A DNA stretch of 64,000 bases, from positions 62,001 through 126,000 of the forward strand of contig NZ_QPJK01000016.1 of assembly GCF_003337555.1 (NCBI RefSeq), in the 5' to 3' direction. Position numbers and translations under genes: made by a program. The notes below the pieces were generated by a model. It saw only the letters and a list, made by a program, of their open reading frames with translations, had not been told where the DNA came from and made no database searches. Below, one piece after another: positions 50,046 through 59,890 of the stretch. This stretch comes from Pseudorhodoferax soli. GTDB taxonomy: Bacteria > Pseudomonadota > Gammaproteobacteria > Burkholderiales > Burkholderiaceae_C. Position 1 is the stretch's first letter. Each line of letters begins with the position of its first letter.

Positions 50046-53000
50046 GTGAACACGCTCCCCCCCCAATCCACGGGCCGCACGCGCTCGCGCTGGCCCTTGC
50101 CGCTGGCCAGCCTGGTCGGCTTCGGCGTCGCGCTCGCCGCTGTCGCCGCCATCGCCTGGTTCTCGTTCCTGGCCATGGAAAGCCGGGCGACGACGGCCGA
50201 CCGGGTGACGCAGGCCACGCGCGTGATCGAGCAGATCAACGCGCTGCTCTCGCACATGAAGGATGCAGAGACGGGCCAGCGCGGCTTCCTGATCACGGGC
50301 CAGGAGCCCTACCTGCGTCCCTACACGGATGCGCGGGTCAACCTGACAGCCACCTTCCAGCAACTGCGGCAGCTCCTGGCCAACAACCCGCAGCAGCTCG
50401 AGCGCGTGCAGCGGCTGCAGCGCTATGCCGACCTCAAGTTGGAGGAGTTGGCGCAAACCGTCGCGCTGCGCCGCACCGGTGACGGCCCGGGGGCCCTGGC
50501 CATCGTCGTCAGCGACCGCGGCAAGGACGCCATGGACGGCCTGCGCGCGCTGGCCGACGAAGCCCTGCGCGAGGAGGTCGCCCTGCGCACCCAACGCCAG
50601 GCCGAGTGGCAGCAGGCGGTGGACTATTCCTCGCGCGTACAGGGCGGTGGCGCGGCCACGCTGCTGGTGCTGATCCTGGTGTCGGCCGGCATCGCGGTGC
50701 GCGAGCACCGCCTGCGCGAAGACCTGGTCTGGCTGCGCGCCGGCCAGGCCGGGCTGGCCGAGCGCGTACAGGGTGAACACCGGCTGGAAACACTGGGGGA
50801 AGGCGTGCTCAGCTACCTGGCCAGCTACCTGGATGCCCAGGTCGGGGCGCTGTACCTGGCCGAGCGCGACGGCAGCTTCCGCCGGCTCGCCGCCTTCGCC
50901 GCGCCGCCGGGCAGCGCCCTGGTGCGGCCCGGCGACGGCCTGCTGGGCCAGGCCGCCAAGGAGCGGCGCACGCTGCGCGTGTCCGACGTTCCGGCCGGCT
51001 ACCTGCCGATCAACTCCACGCTGGGCAGCGCCGACCCGCGCGAGCTGCTGGTGGCGCCGGCCCAGGTGGATGGGCGGGTGCGCGCCATGCTCGAACTGGG
51101 CTTCACCCGCAAGCTGGAGCCGGTGGACGAGCAGTTGCTCGAGCGCATGTCCGAGATGCTGGCGATCGCCGTGCGCACTTCGCACGACCGCACCCGGCTG
51201 GAGGAGCTGCTGGAGGAGACCCAGCGCCAGGCCGAGGAACTGCAGGCCCAGCAGGAAGAACTGCGCGTGTCCAACGAGGAGCTGGAGGAACAGGGCCGCG
51301 CGCTGCGCGAGTCGCAGGCGCAGCTGGAAGTGCAACAGAGCGAACTGGAGCAGAGCAACGCCCAGCTGGAAGAGCAGGCCCAGCAGCTGCAAGCGCAAAA
51401 GGACGAGCTGCAGCAGTCGCAGGACGTGCTGAGCACGAAGGCGGCCGAGCTCGAGCGTTCCAACCAGTACAAGAGCGAGTTCCTGGCCAACATGAGCCAC
51501 GAACTGCGCACGCCGTTGAACTCCACGCTGATCCTGGCCAAGCTGCTCGCCGACAACAAGAGCGGCAACCTCACGAACGAGCAGATCAAGTACGCGCAGA
51601 CCATCTCCTCGGCCGGCAACGACCTGCTGACCTTGATCAACGACATCCTGGACCTGTCCAAGATCGAGGCCGGCAAGGTCGAGGTGCATGCCGAGACCGT
51701 GCGCTTGGCCGGCCTGCTCGAGGGCCTGGCCAAGAGCCTGCAGCCCGCCGCCGGGCAGAAGGGCCTGCGCCTGTCGGTCAGCATCGCGCCCGATGCGCCG
51801 CGCCAGATCGTGACCGACGCCCAGCGCCTGGGCCAGATCCTCAAGAACCTGCTGTCCAACGCCATCAAGTTCACGCCCAACGGCACGGTCGAGCTGCAGC
51901 TGGCCGCCGGCCCCGATGGCGGCGTGCAGCTGGCGGTGCGCGACACCGGCATCGGCATTGCACCGGAGCAGCAGGAACTCATCTTCGAGGCCTTCCGCCA
52001 GGCCGACGGCAGCACGCACCGGCGCTTCGGCGGCACGGGCCTGGGCCTGTCGATCTCGCGCGACCTGGCCCATCTGCTGGGCGGCACGCTGACGGTGCAG
52101 AGCCAGGCCGGCGCGGGCAGCACGTTCACGCTGGCGCTGCCGGCGCGCTACGCGCCGCGCCAGGCCGAAGAGGCCGTTGGCCGGCCCGCACCCGTGCCCG
52201 CCGTGGCCCCGCAGCGCGTGCAGCGCAGCATTGCGCCGGCGCCCATGACGGCACCCGCCCCGCCAGCCAGCGCCGCGCCCCCGGCGCTGCAGGACGACCG
52301 CGACACGCTGCGCCCCGGTGCGCGGCTGATCCTCGTGATCGAGGACGACCAGCGCTTCGCCGCCATCCTGCGGGACCTGGCGCACGAAATGCAGTTCCAG
52401 TGCGTGCTCACCCACAGCGCCGCCGACGGCCTGGCCGCCGCGCTGAAGTACCGCCCCAGCGCCGTGCTCCTGGACATGAACCTGCCCGACCATTCGGGCC
52501 TCGGCGTGCTGGACCAGCTCAAGCACGATGCGCGCACGCGGCACATCCCGGTGCACGTGGTCTCGGTGGCCGACTACACGCAGGAGGCGCTGGAGCGCGG
52601 TGCCGTGGGCTATGACCTGAAGCCCGTCAAGCGCACGCAACTGGTCGAGGCGCTGGAGCGGCTGGAGGCCAAGATCTCGCAGGGCATCCGCCGCGTGCTG
52701 GTGGTCGAGGACGATGCGCGCCAGCGCGAGAGCATCGGCCAGCTGCTGGCCGGGCCCGACGTGGAGATCCGCGCGGCAGCCGATGCCGCCGCCGCGCTGC
52801 GCGCGCTGGCCGAGCAGACCTTCGACTGCATGATCATGGACCTGAACCTGCCCGACTTGTCCGGCTACGAGCTGCTGGAACAGATGGCGGCGCAGGAGGG
52901 CACGGCCTTCCCGCCCGTGATCGTCTACACCGGCCGCTCGCTCACGCATGCCGAGGAGCAGCAGCTGCGCCGCTTCTCCAAGTCCATCATCATCAAGGAC

Positions 53001-53516
53001 GCCCGCTCGCCCGAGCGGCTGCTCGACGAGGTCACGCTGTTCCTGCACCAGGTGGAGTCGCAGCTGCCCGCCGAGGCCCAGCGCCTGCTGCGCCTGGCGC
53101 GCGACCGCGACGCCACGCTGGAAGGCCGGCGCATCCTCGTGGTGGAGGACGATGTGCGCAACATCTTCGCGCTGACCAGCGTGCTCGAGCCCAAGGGCGC
53201 GCAGATCACGCTGGCGCGCAACGGCCTGGAGGCCCTGGCCGCGCTGGAGCGCACACGCGCCGACAAGGCCGATGCCGAGGCCCGCATCGACCTCGTGCTG
53301 ATGGACATCATGATGCCGGAGATGGACGGCCTGACCGCCATGCGCGAGATCCGCAAGCAGCCCGAGTGGAGGAAGCTGCCCATCATCGCGCTCACCGCCA
53401 AGGCCATGCGCGACGACCAGGAGAAGTGCCTGGCCGCCGGCGCCAACGACTACATCGCCAAGCCGCTGGACGTGGAGCGGCTGCTCTCCCTGCTCCGCGT
53501 GTGGATGCCGAAGTAA
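50046..53516 (+). CDS. Hybrid sensor histidine kinase: CHASE3-GAF-HisKA-HATPase-REC-REC-REC
   Basis: The 1156-aa product has a first transmembrane helix (about 20-42), a CHASE3-type sensory region, a second helix near 200, a GAF-like domain (about 250-380), a long Gln/Glu-rich coiled coil (about 380-475), and a kinase core with H485 in [12 protein letters not shown]. Three receiver domains follow with phospho-acceptors D810, D932 and D1087. The arrangement resembles large global regulators that control motility or development. It starts with GTG at 50046, and its stop lies 3 nt before cheR, so the four signalling genes 50046-56160 form one operon. Confidence 0.92.
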   Translation: MNTLPPQSTGRTRSRWPLPLASLVGFGVALAAVAAIAWFSFLAMESRATTADRVTQATRVIEQINALLSHMKDAETGQRGFLITGQEPYLRPYTDARVNLTATFQQLRQLLANNPQQLERVQRLQRYADLKLEELAQTVALRRTGDGPGALAIVVSDRGKDAMDGLRALADEALREEVALRTQRQAEWQQAVDYSSRVQGGGAATLLVLILVSAGIAVREHRLREDLVWLRAGQAGLAERVQGEHRLETLGEGVLSYLASYLDAQVGALYLAERDGSFRRLAAFAAPPGSALVRPGDGLLGQAAKERRTLRVSDVPAGYLPINSTLGSADPRELLVAPAQVDGRVRAMLELGFTRKLEPVDEQLLERMSEMLAIAVRTSHDRTRLEELLEETQRQAEELQAQQEELRVSNEELEEQGRALRESQAQLEVQQSELEQSNAQLEEQAQQLQAQKDELQQSQDVLSTKAAELERSNQYKSEFLANMSHELRTPLNSTLILAKLLADNKSGNLTNEQIKYAQTISSAGNDLLTLINDILDLSKIEAGKVEVHAETVRLAGLLEGLAKSLQPAAGQKGLRLSVSIAPDAPRQIVTDAQRLGQILKNLLSNAIKFTPNGTVELQLAAGPDGGVQLAVRDTGIGIAPEQQELIFEAFRQADGSTHRRFGGTGLGLSISRDLAHLLGGTLTVQSQAGAGSTFTLALPARYAPRQAEEAVGRPAPVPAVAPQRVQRSIAPAPMTAPAPPASAAPPALQDDRDTLRPGARLILVIEDDQRFAAILRDLAHEMQFQCVLTHSAADGLAAALKYRPSAVLLDMNLPDHSGLGVLDQLKHDARTRHIPVHVVSVADYTQEALERGAVGYDLKPVKRTQLVEALERLEAKISQGIRRVLVVEDDARQRESIGQLLAGPDVEIRAAADAAAALRALAEQTFDCMIMDLNLPDLSGYELLEQMAAQEGTAFPPVIVYTGRSLTHAEEQQLRRFSKSIIIKDARSPERLLDEVTLFLHQVESQLPAEAQRLLRLARDRDATLEGRRILVVEDDVRNIFALTSVLEPKGAQITLARNGLEALAALERTRADKADAEARIDLVLMDIMMPEMDGLTAMREIRKQPEWRKLPIIALTAKAMRDDQEKCLAAGANDYIAKPLDVERLLSLLRVWMPK

Positions 53517-53519
53517 GCG

Positions 53520-54341
53520 ATGTCCGACCAGACCTTCGACATCGAGATGGGCCTGCTCGTGGACGCCATCTACCTGCGCTGGCACTTCGACTTCCGCGGC
53601 TACGCGCAGGCCTCGCTGCGGCGCCGGCTCAAGACCGCGATGGGGCGCTTTTCCTGCACCTCGCTCTCGCAGTTGCAAGACAAGGTGCTGCACCAGAGCG
53701 ACTTCTTCCCCGCGCTGCTGGACTACCTCACGGTGCAGGTCAGCGAGATGTTCCGCGATCCGGACTACTTCCTCGCGCTCAGGCGCGAGGTGGTGCCGCT
53801 GCTGCGCACCTACCCCTCGCTCAAGATCTGGGTGGCCGGCTGCAGCACCGGCGAAGAGGTCTACTCGCTGGCCATCCTGCTGCGCGAGGAAGGCCTGCTG
53901 GAGCGCACGCTGATCTACGCCACCGACATCAACCCGCAGGCGCTGCAGCAGGCCGAGGCCGGCATCTACGAGCTGGACCGCATCGCCGGCTTCACGCTCA
54001 ACCACCAGCGCGCTGGCGGCAAGAGTTCGCTGTCGGACTACTACACGGCCGCCTACGGCCGCGCGGTGTTCGACAAGAGCCTGCGCCGCAACGTGGTGTT
54101 CTCCGACCACAGCCTGGCCACCGACTCGGTGTTCGCCGAGATGCAGCTGGTCTCCTGCCGCAATGTGCTGATCTACTTCGACCGGCCGCTGCAGGACCGT
54201 GCGCTCGGCCTGTTCCGCGACGCGCTGTGCCGCAAGGGCTTCCTCGGGTTGGGCAGCAAGGAATCGCTGCGTTTTTCCTCCTGCGCGAGCGCGTTCGCGG
54301 AGTTCGTGCGCGAAGAGCGCATCTACCAGAAAAGCCTATGA
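53520..54341 (+). CDS. CheR-type protein-glutamate methyltransferase
   Basis: The 273-aa product has the small N-terminal domain and the SAM-binding domain of CheR (IWVAGCSTGEEVYSLAILL, YATDINPQALQQA, VSCRNVLIYFD). It would methylate receptor-like glutamates, but no chemoreceptor gene is present. The stop overlaps the CheB start (ATGA). It probably acts on, or with, the kinases encoded alongside. Confidence 0.92.
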   Translation: MSDQTFDIEMGLLVDAIYLRWHFDFRGYAQASLRRRLKTAMGRFSCTSLSQLQDKVLHQSDFFPALLDYLTVQVSEMFRDPDYFLALRREVVPLLRTYPSLKIWVAGCSTGEEVYSLAILLREEGLLERTLIYATDINPQALQQAEAGIYELDRIAGFTLNHQRAGGKSSLSDYYTAAYGRAVFDKSLRRNVVFSDHSLATDSVFAEMQLVSCRNVLIYFDRPLQDRALGLFRDALCRKGFLGLGSKESLRFSSCASAFAEFVREERIYQKSL

Positions 54342-54961
54342 CTGCCGCCCCATCGCTCGCAGGCCGCGTGGACGCGGTCGTCATCGGTGCCTCGGCCGGC
54401 GGTGTCGAGGCCTTGTCGCAGCTGCTGCCCGCGCTGCCGGCCGGCCTGCGTGCCCCGGTGTTCGTGGTGCAGCACCTGCCGCGCGACCGCTCCAGCCTGC
54501 TCGTGGAGATCTTCGCGCCGCGCTGCGCCGTGCCGCTGCAGGAAGCGCAGGACAAGCAGCCCATCGAGCCCGGCCATGTCTACTTCGCACCGCCCGACTA
54601 CCACCTGCTGCTGGATGCCGGCCCACGGCTGGCGCTGTCTGTGGATGCGCCCGTGCACTACTCGCGCCCGGCCATCGACGTGCTCTTCCAGTCCGCCGCC
54701 GAGCTCTACGGCCCGCGCCTGCTCGGCATGGTGCTGACCGGCGGCAACCAGGACGGCGCCGAGGGCCTGGCCAGCGTGCGCGCGGCCGGCGGCCTGTCGG
54801 CCGTGCAGGATCCAGCGGATGCACAGATGCCGCTGATGCCCGAATGCGCACTGGCCCGGGGCCCGGCCGACTTCGTGCTGCCGCTGCGCGCGCTGGTCGC
54901 GCTGCTGGGCACGCTGGACGCGACCTCGCCCCCCTCCCCCGCCACGCGGAGCCCTGCATGA
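54338..54961 (+). CDS. CheB-type protein-glutamate methylesterase lacking a receiver domain
   Basis: The 207-aa product is only the CheB catalytic domain. Serine S19 (GASAGG), H46 (VVQHLPRD) and D139 (LTGGNQDGAEG) form the expected triad. The N-terminal receiver that normally restrains CheB is absent, so activity may depend on the neighbouring kinases or be constitutive. Start and stop overlap the adjacent genes by four bases each. Confidence 0.92.
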   Translation: MTAAPSLAGRVDAVVIGASAGGVEALSQLLPALPAGLRAPVFVVQHLPRDRSSLLVEIFAPRCAVPLQEAQDKQPIEPGHVYFAPPDYHLLLDAGPRLALSVDAPVHYSRPAIDVLFQSAAELYGPRLLGMVLTGGNQDGAEGLASVRAAGGLSAVQDPADAQMPLMPECALARGPADFVLPLRALVALLGTLDATSPPSPATRSPA

Positions 54962-56160
54962 CCCCGCACCGCCCTTTCGCCGCCAGCACCCCCGGCCCGG
55001 CCGAGCGGCCCGAGCCGATCAAGTGCCTGATCGTCGACGACCTCGACGAGAACCTGCTCGCGCTCGCCGCGCTGCTGCAGAGCGAGGAGGTCGAGGTGCT
55101 GCAGGCCCGTTCGGGCACCGAGGCACTGGAGCTGCTGCTGCGCCACGAGGTCGCGCTGGCCCTGGTCGATGTGCAGATGCCCGAGATGGATGGCTTCGAG
55201 CTGGCCGAGATGATGCGCGGCATGGAGCGCACGCGCCATGTGCCCATCATCTTCGTGACCGCCGGCACGCGCGATGCGCAGCGCATGTTCCGCGGCTACG
55301 AGGCCGGCGCGGTGGACTTCCTCTACAAGCCCGTCGAGCCGCATGTGCTGTGCGGCAAGGCCGGCGTGTTCTTCCAGCTGTACCGGCAGAAGCAGCAGCT
55401 GGCCCGCAACCTGCAGGAGCGCACCGAGACGCTGCGCCTGCACGAGCTCTTCACGGCCGTGCTGGGCCATGACCTGCGCGGCCCGCTGTCGGCCATCACC
55501 ACGGCCGCCGAACTGCTGCTGCGCCGGCCCGACGAGACCACGCGCACCGTGGCCCAGCGCCTGCTGCGCAGCGGCCAGTGGATGGGCCGCATGATCGAGG
55601 ACATGCTCGACCTCGCGCGCACGCGCCAGGGTGGTGGCATGCCCATGGCCAGCGAGCGCTTCGACCTCGGCGCGCTGGCCGAGCGCGTGGTGCAGGAGCG
55701 CCAGAGCACGCGGCCCGACAAGCAGGTGCTGCTGGACCGGCAGGGCAACCTGCAGGGCGACTGGGACGAGGACCGGCTCACGCAGGTGCTGTCCAACCTG
55801 GTCGGCAACGCCCTGCGGCACGGCGAAGGCGAGGTGGTGCAGGTGGAGCTGGACGGCAGCCACGCCACCAGCGTGCGCCTGTCGGTGCGCAACGGCGGCG
55901 AGATCCCGGCCGACGTGCTGCCGCATATCTTCGACCCCTTCCGCAGCGGCCGCGCGCACGCCGAGGAAGCACCGTCGCGGCGCGCCAGCACCCGCAACGA
56001 AGGCCTGGGCCTGGGCCTGTACATCGTGCGCGAGATCGTGCGCGCGCATGGCGGCCAGCTGCAGGTGGAATCGGCCGCGGGCCGCACCTGCTTCAGCGTG
56101 GTCCTGCCGCGTGCGCCGCAGGCGGTGGCCAGCGCGCCCGGCCTGGGCACCTTGCCGTAG
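54958..56160 (+). CDS. Receiver-histidine kinase (REC-HisKA-HATPase)
   Basis: The 400-aa soluble product has an N-terminal receiver (D71 in LVDVQMPEMDG) followed by a histidine kinase core (H171 in LGHDLRGPLSA; HATPase motifs LSNLVGNALRHG, GLGLGLYIV). A receiver at the N-terminus suggests that it is controlled by phosphotransfer, for example from the large hybrid kinase upstream. It starts within the CheB stop and ends the signalling operon. Confidence 0.9.
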   Translation: MTPHRPFAASTPGPAERPEPIKCLIVDDLDENLLALAALLQSEEVEVLQARSGTEALELLLRHEVALALVDVQMPEMDGFELAEMMRGMERTRHVPIIFVTAGTRDAQRMFRGYEAGAVDFLYKPVEPHVLCGKAGVFFQLYRQKQQLARNLQERTETLRLHELFTAVLGHDLRGPLSAITTAAELLLRRPDETTRTVAQRLLRSGQWMGRMIEDMLDLARTRQGGGMPMASERFDLGALAERVVQERQSTRPDKQVLLDRQGNLQGDWDEDRLTQVLSNLVGNALRHGEGEVVQVELDGSHATSVRLSVRNGGEIPADVLPHIFDPFRSGRAHAEEAPSRRASTRNEGLGLGLYIVREIVRAHGGQLQVESAAGRTCFSVVLPRAPQAVASAPGLGTLP

Positions 56161-56263
56161 CGCCACGCGGCGCCGGGCCGGCAGGCGGCGGCGCGCCCGT
56201 CCTACAGCGCGCAGTGCGTGCGGTGGCCAGCATGGCGGTGTTCCAAACCAATGGGAGACCACC

Positions 56264-56605
56264 ATGCCAGCACTCCACAGCCGCCGCGGCCTGCATGCCA
56301 TCGGCGCCATCGCCCTCGCCACGCTGCTCGCAGCCTGCCAGCGCAACGAGGCACCCACGCCCGGCGTCTCGGGCAACAGCGCCAACGCGCCGGCCACCAG
56401 CGCCAGCGCGCCGGCGGCCATCCCCAGCGTGCCCGACAGCACGGGCGGTGCGGGCGGCACCGGCAAGAGCCCTGGCACGGAAACGCCGCCCGGCAGTAGC
56501 GGTGCCGGCAGCGCCGCGCCTGCACCCACGCCCGACCCGGCCATGACGCCCGGCTCCGCACCGCCTGCCATCCCGCCGGCTTCGGCACCCGGCAGCGGCG
56601 GCTGA
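56264..56605 (+). CDS. Small predicted lipoprotein, low complexity
   Basis: The 113-aa product has a lipoprotein signal with lipobox LLAAC (C25), then a disordered segment of Ala, Pro, Ser, Thr and Gly. No domain is recognisable. GGGAGACC precedes the ATG at 56264. It may be a surface or periplasmic spacer lipoprotein. It lies between the kinase operon and the disordered protein gene. Confidence 0.55.
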   Translation: MPALHSRRGLHAIGAIALATLLAACQRNEAPTPGVSGNSANAPATSASAPAAIPSVPDSTGGAGGTGKSPGTETPPGSSGAGSAAPAPTPDPAMTPGSAPPAIPPASAPGSGG

Positions 56606-56747
56606 GGCCGGTCGGAAGCGTCCTACCGGAGCTTGGCGCCGATCCCGGCCCCCAGCGCCGGGCCCGCAACGCAACCTGAGATCCATCGCAGGCAGGGCAC
56701 GGCCCCTGCCGATCTCTGCAACCGCACATCCACAGGAGCGAACCAAG

Positions 56748-57563
56748 ATGGCAAACCGCAACCAGCGCCACCCCCAGCAGGACCAGTGGCGCGACAACGA
56801 CCGCAACCAGATGGGCCAGTACGCCGACCAGCAGCGCCAGTACGGCGGCCAGCGCTACCAGGACAGCAGCCACGATGCGCGCAACTGGGGCGCACGCCAC
56901 GAAGGCAGCGACCTGCACCGCCACGACCCCGCCCAGGCGAGCTACGGCCGCGCCAGTGCACCCGATGTGCATGGCGGCCCCAGTGGCGGCTACCAGCGCG
57001 ACTGGCAGGCCGACCCCGGCTACAACCAGCCGGGCTACATGCGCAACCCGAGCCACCAGGGCTACGGCAGCCGCGATGAGCGCCAGAGCGGTGGCTACGG
57101 CAGCTACGGAGGTGGCGACCAGGACTATCGCAACCAGAGCTACCGCCAGGGCGACCGGGGCTACGACGAGGGCCGCGACTGGAACCGGTACGGCGGCGCC
57201 AACGGCAGCGACGAAGACCGCCATGGCCATGAGCGCTTCCAGGGCGGCGGGGGCGGCTACCGCTCCAATTCCGGGCCCTACGCCGGCAGCCAGACCTATG
57301 GCGGCTACGGCGACCAGCTGGGCTACGGCTCCTACCAGGGCGGCGGCCGCCAGCAGCAGCACCACGACCCCGACTACCAGCAATGGCGTGAGCAGCAGCT
57401 GCGCAACCTGGACGAGGACTACCAGTCCTGGCGCGGCGAGCGCTACAAGAAGTTCTCCGACGAGTTCGACAGCTGGCGCAAGAACCGCCAGGGCACCGAG
57501 CAGAAGAACGATCTGCCGGGCAGCACGGGGAGCAACGCCACCAACAACCCGGGCACGAAGTGA
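56748..57563 (+). CDS. Gly/Tyr/Gln/Arg-rich intrinsically disordered protein
   Basis: The 271-aa protein is of low complexity: no Ile or Cys, one Val, 23 Tyr, and many Gly, Gln, Arg, Asp and Ser, in GGYGSYGGG-type runs over residues 30-205. The C-terminal part (about 205-250) carries a more ordered amphipathic pattern with repeated Trp/Arg (DYQQWREQQLRN, DYQSWRGERYKKF, DSWRKNR). No signal peptide is visible. Tyr/Gly/Arg composition is typical of condensate-forming proteins. An intrinsic terminator follows at 57584. Function unknown; condensate formation is inference. Confidence 0.75.
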   Translation: MANRNQRHPQQDQWRDNDRNQMGQYADQQRQYGGQRYQDSSHDARNWGARHEGSDLHRHDPAQASYGRASAPDVHGGPSGGYQRDWQADPGYNQPGYMRNPSHQGYGSRDERQSGGYGSYGGGDQDYRNQSYRQGDRGYDEGRDWNRYGGANGSDEDRHGHERFQGGGGGYRSNSGPYAGSQTYGGYGDQLGYGSYQGGGRQQQHHDPDYQQWREQQLRNLDEDYQSWRGERYKKFSDEFDSWRKNRQGTEQKNDLPGSTGSNATNNPGTK

Positions 57564-57583
57564 GGGCCGGCAGGCACTGAAGG

Positions 57584-57606
57584 GGGCGCCGCGGGGCGCC
57601 CTTTTT
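57584..57606 (+). terminator. Intrinsic terminator after the disordered protein gene
   Basis: GGGCGCC (57584-57590) pairs with GGCGCCC (57595-57601) around a 4-nt loop GCGG, followed by five T. It lies 20 nt after the stop and just before the convergent TonB-receptor gene end. Confidence 0.9.
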
Positions 57607-57611
57607 CTCGT

Positions 57612-59702
57612 CTACAGGGGCAGCGTGGCGGATAGACCCACGAGCCAGTTGCGGCTAGGCGCCGGCTCGAAGAAGCGGCTGTTGCCCTCGTTGACGATGA
57701 CCGAGCCCGCATAGCGCTTGTCCAGCAGGTTGTCGGCCCGCACGAAGCCCTCCAGCTGCCAGCCGCCCACCCGCGCCGCGTAGCCCGTGTACAGGCCCAG
57801 CACGCCGTAGCCGGCCGCCGCGTCGGCATTGGCATCGTTCACATAGACCTTGCCCAGCAGGCGCCAGTCGGCTCCGGCGCGCCAGCCCTGCGGCGGCGCC
57901 CAGGCGGCGCTGGCGTACAGGCTGCTCTTGGCCAGGCCCGGCAGGCGGGCACCGGCGTTGGCGCCATCGCGGTAGCGTGCATCGAGCACCGTGGCCGCCA
58001 CCTGCGTGCGCAGGTGCTGCGCGTAGCGCTGCGCCCACGACAGCTCCAGCCCGTTGCGCCGCGTCTGGCCGGCGTTCTGCGCAGTCGAGCGCCCGTTGAC
58101 GGTGCTGGTCACGATCTCGTCCTCGGTGCCTGTGCGGAACACCGCGGCGGTCCATTCGCCGAAGGCCGCGCTGCGGTGCTTGAGGCCCGCCTCCACGCTT
58201 TTGCTGCGCGCCGGATTCAGGCCGAAGTTCAGGCCGGGCTGCTGGTCGGGCCGGTAGGAGATCTCGTTGAGCGTGGGGGTCTCGAAGCCCTTGCCGGCAG
58301 ACGCGTACACGCGCAGGCTCTCGGTGATCGCGAAGCTCGCGCCGACCACCGGCAAGGTGGCGCCGTAGCGTGCCGCGCCGCTGTCGTCGGGGTTGCTGGC
58401 CGTGATGTAGCGGTCCTGCGAATCGAAACGGATGCGGCTGTGGCGCAGGCCGGCGTTGACGGTCCAGCGCTGGGTGATGCGCCAGTCGGCCTGCAGGTAC
58501 TGGTCGAAGTTGCTGACGCGGTTGCGCTCGTCGCGGCGCAGCGCGCCCTGCACGCCGAGGGTGCTGCCGACAAAGTTGGTATAGCCGCGCCGGTCCTCGC
58601 GCAAACCGTCGTAGGCCAGCCCCGCCACCACGGTGAGCGGCGCATCGGCCAGCTGCGTGCGCCAGGTCCAGCGCAGGTCGGCGCCGGCATAGTCGCGGTC
58701 CAGGTCGATCACGCCGCCAGGGTGGCGCGGGTTGTTCTGCACGGCGACGGGGATGGACTGGAATTGCGTGGTGCCGCGCTGCCCGCCATACAGCGTGGCC
58801 TGCAGCGCATGGGCTTCGCTCAGGTAGTGCTCATAGACCAGGCCGGCCTGGGTCTGGTCCATGTTCTTGCGCGTATTGAAGTTCAGCGCCGCGGGATCGA
58901 CGCCGCGCGGATTCGCCTGCCACTGCGCGCGGTTGAGGCCGAGCGGGTCGTCGGCCTTGGGCAGCACCACCCGGTTCGCCACCAGCGTGAGCTTGCCGTC
59001 CTCGTGCGGACGCAGCGTGAGCTTGGCATTGGCCAGCGTGCGGCGCGCGGCGCTGTGCTCGCGGTAGCCGTCCGTGCTGAAGCGGCTGGCCGAGACCACG
59101 TAGCCGACCCCGCTGTCGTTCGGGCCCGTGTTGCCGCTCACCTTGGCACCGAAGCGCAGCAGCCCGTCGCTGCCGGCAGCCGTGTCCAGCCGCAGCCGCG
59201 GTGCGCCGCTGCCCTCTTCGGTGAACACCTGCAGCACGCCGCCGGAGGAGTTGCCGTAGAGCGAGGAGAACGGCCCGCGCAGCACCTCGATGCGCTCGGC
59301 CGAGGCCAGGTCCACGTGCGAGAGCTGGCCCTGTCCGTCGGGTTGTGTGGCGGGAATGCCGTCCACGTACAGGCGCAGCCCGCGGATGCCGAAGGTGGCG
59401 CGCGTGCCGAAGCCGCGCATGGAGATCTGCACGTCCTGGGCGTAGTTCTGGCGCTCGCGCGCCTGCAGGCCCGGCACGCTGCCCAGGGCCTCGGAGATGT
59501 TGACCTGGGCACGGCCCAGGCGCAGCGTGTCGCCGTCGATGCGCTCGACCGAGGCCGGCACGGCCAGCGGATCGGCCTCGGTGCGCGTGGCGGTGACCAC
59601 GGTGGCGGCCAACGCCGGGGCCGGGCCCTGCGTCTGGGCCGACAAGGGCAATGCGGTGGTCGAGCAGACCAGCAGGGGCATCCAACGCAACGAGGGTTTC
59701 AT
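57612..59702 (-). CDS. TonB-dependent outer-membrane receptor, YncD/PqqU-like
   Basis: The 696-aa product has a signal peptide (residues 1-22, LSA-Q), a TonB-box-like VVTATRTE, a plug domain (about 35-150) and a 22-strand beta-barrel ending in a C-terminal Leu after alternating hydrophobics. Plug segments such as ISMRGFGTRATFGIRG and LYVDGIPATQPDGQGQ resemble E. coli YncD (PqqU), which imports the cofactor PQQ. The ATG at 59702 was chosen; one at 59711 is also possible. No partner transporter gene is adjacent. It is divergent from the KaiC-like gene. Confidence 0.85.
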   Translation of the reverse strand: MKPSLRWMPLLVCSTTALPLSAQTQGPAPALAATVVTATRTEADPLAVPASVERIDGDTLRLGRAQVNISEALGSVPGLQARERQNYAQDVQISMRGFGTRATFGIRGLRLYVDGIPATQPDGQGQLSHVDLASAERIEVLRGPFSSLYGNSSGGVLQVFTEEGSGAPRLRLDTAAGSDGLLRFGAKVSGNTGPNDSGVGYVVSASRFSTDGYREHSAARRTLANAKLTLRPHEDGKLTLVANRVVLPKADDPLGLNRAQWQANPRGVDPAALNFNTRKNMDQTQAGLVYEHYLSEAHALQATLYGGQRGTTQFQSIPVAVQNNPRHPGGVIDLDRDYAGADLRWTWRTQLADAPLTVVAGLAYDGLREDRRGYTNFVGSTLGVQGALRRDERNRVSNFDQYLQADWRITQRWTVNAGLRHSRIRFDSQDRYITASNPDDSGAARYGATLPVVGASFAITESLRVYASAGKGFETPTLNEISYRPDQQPGLNFGLNPARSKSVEAGLKHRSAAFGEWTAAVFRTGTEDEIVTSTVNGRSTAQNAGQTRRNGLELSWAQRYAQHLRTQVAATVLDARYRDGANAGARLPGLAKSSLYASAAWAPPQGWRAGADWRLLGKVYVNDANADAAAGYGVLGLYTGYAARVGGWQLEGFVRADNLLDKRYAGSVIVNEGNSRFFEPAPSRNWLVGLSATLPL

Positions 59703-59890
59703 GCGGCACATCCGGACACGGTGGGGGCGCCATTCTCGCCATTCTGTGAATGCGCCTGTAGGACGCCGCCCCGACCCGTGCTCCGCCGCCCGGCCGACCG
59801 TTGCGTGGACCGCAAAACCCGCTGCGCGGACGGGTATAACCGCCGGCAAGGTCGATCGACCACCAGACCAACCAACACACGGAGTAACAC

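Noticed and set aside
49875-54110. A 1411-codon open frame antisense to the hybrid kinase and cheR
   Set aside because: The plus strand encodes recognisable kinase, receiver and CheR domains. The antisense translation is low complexity and shows no family.
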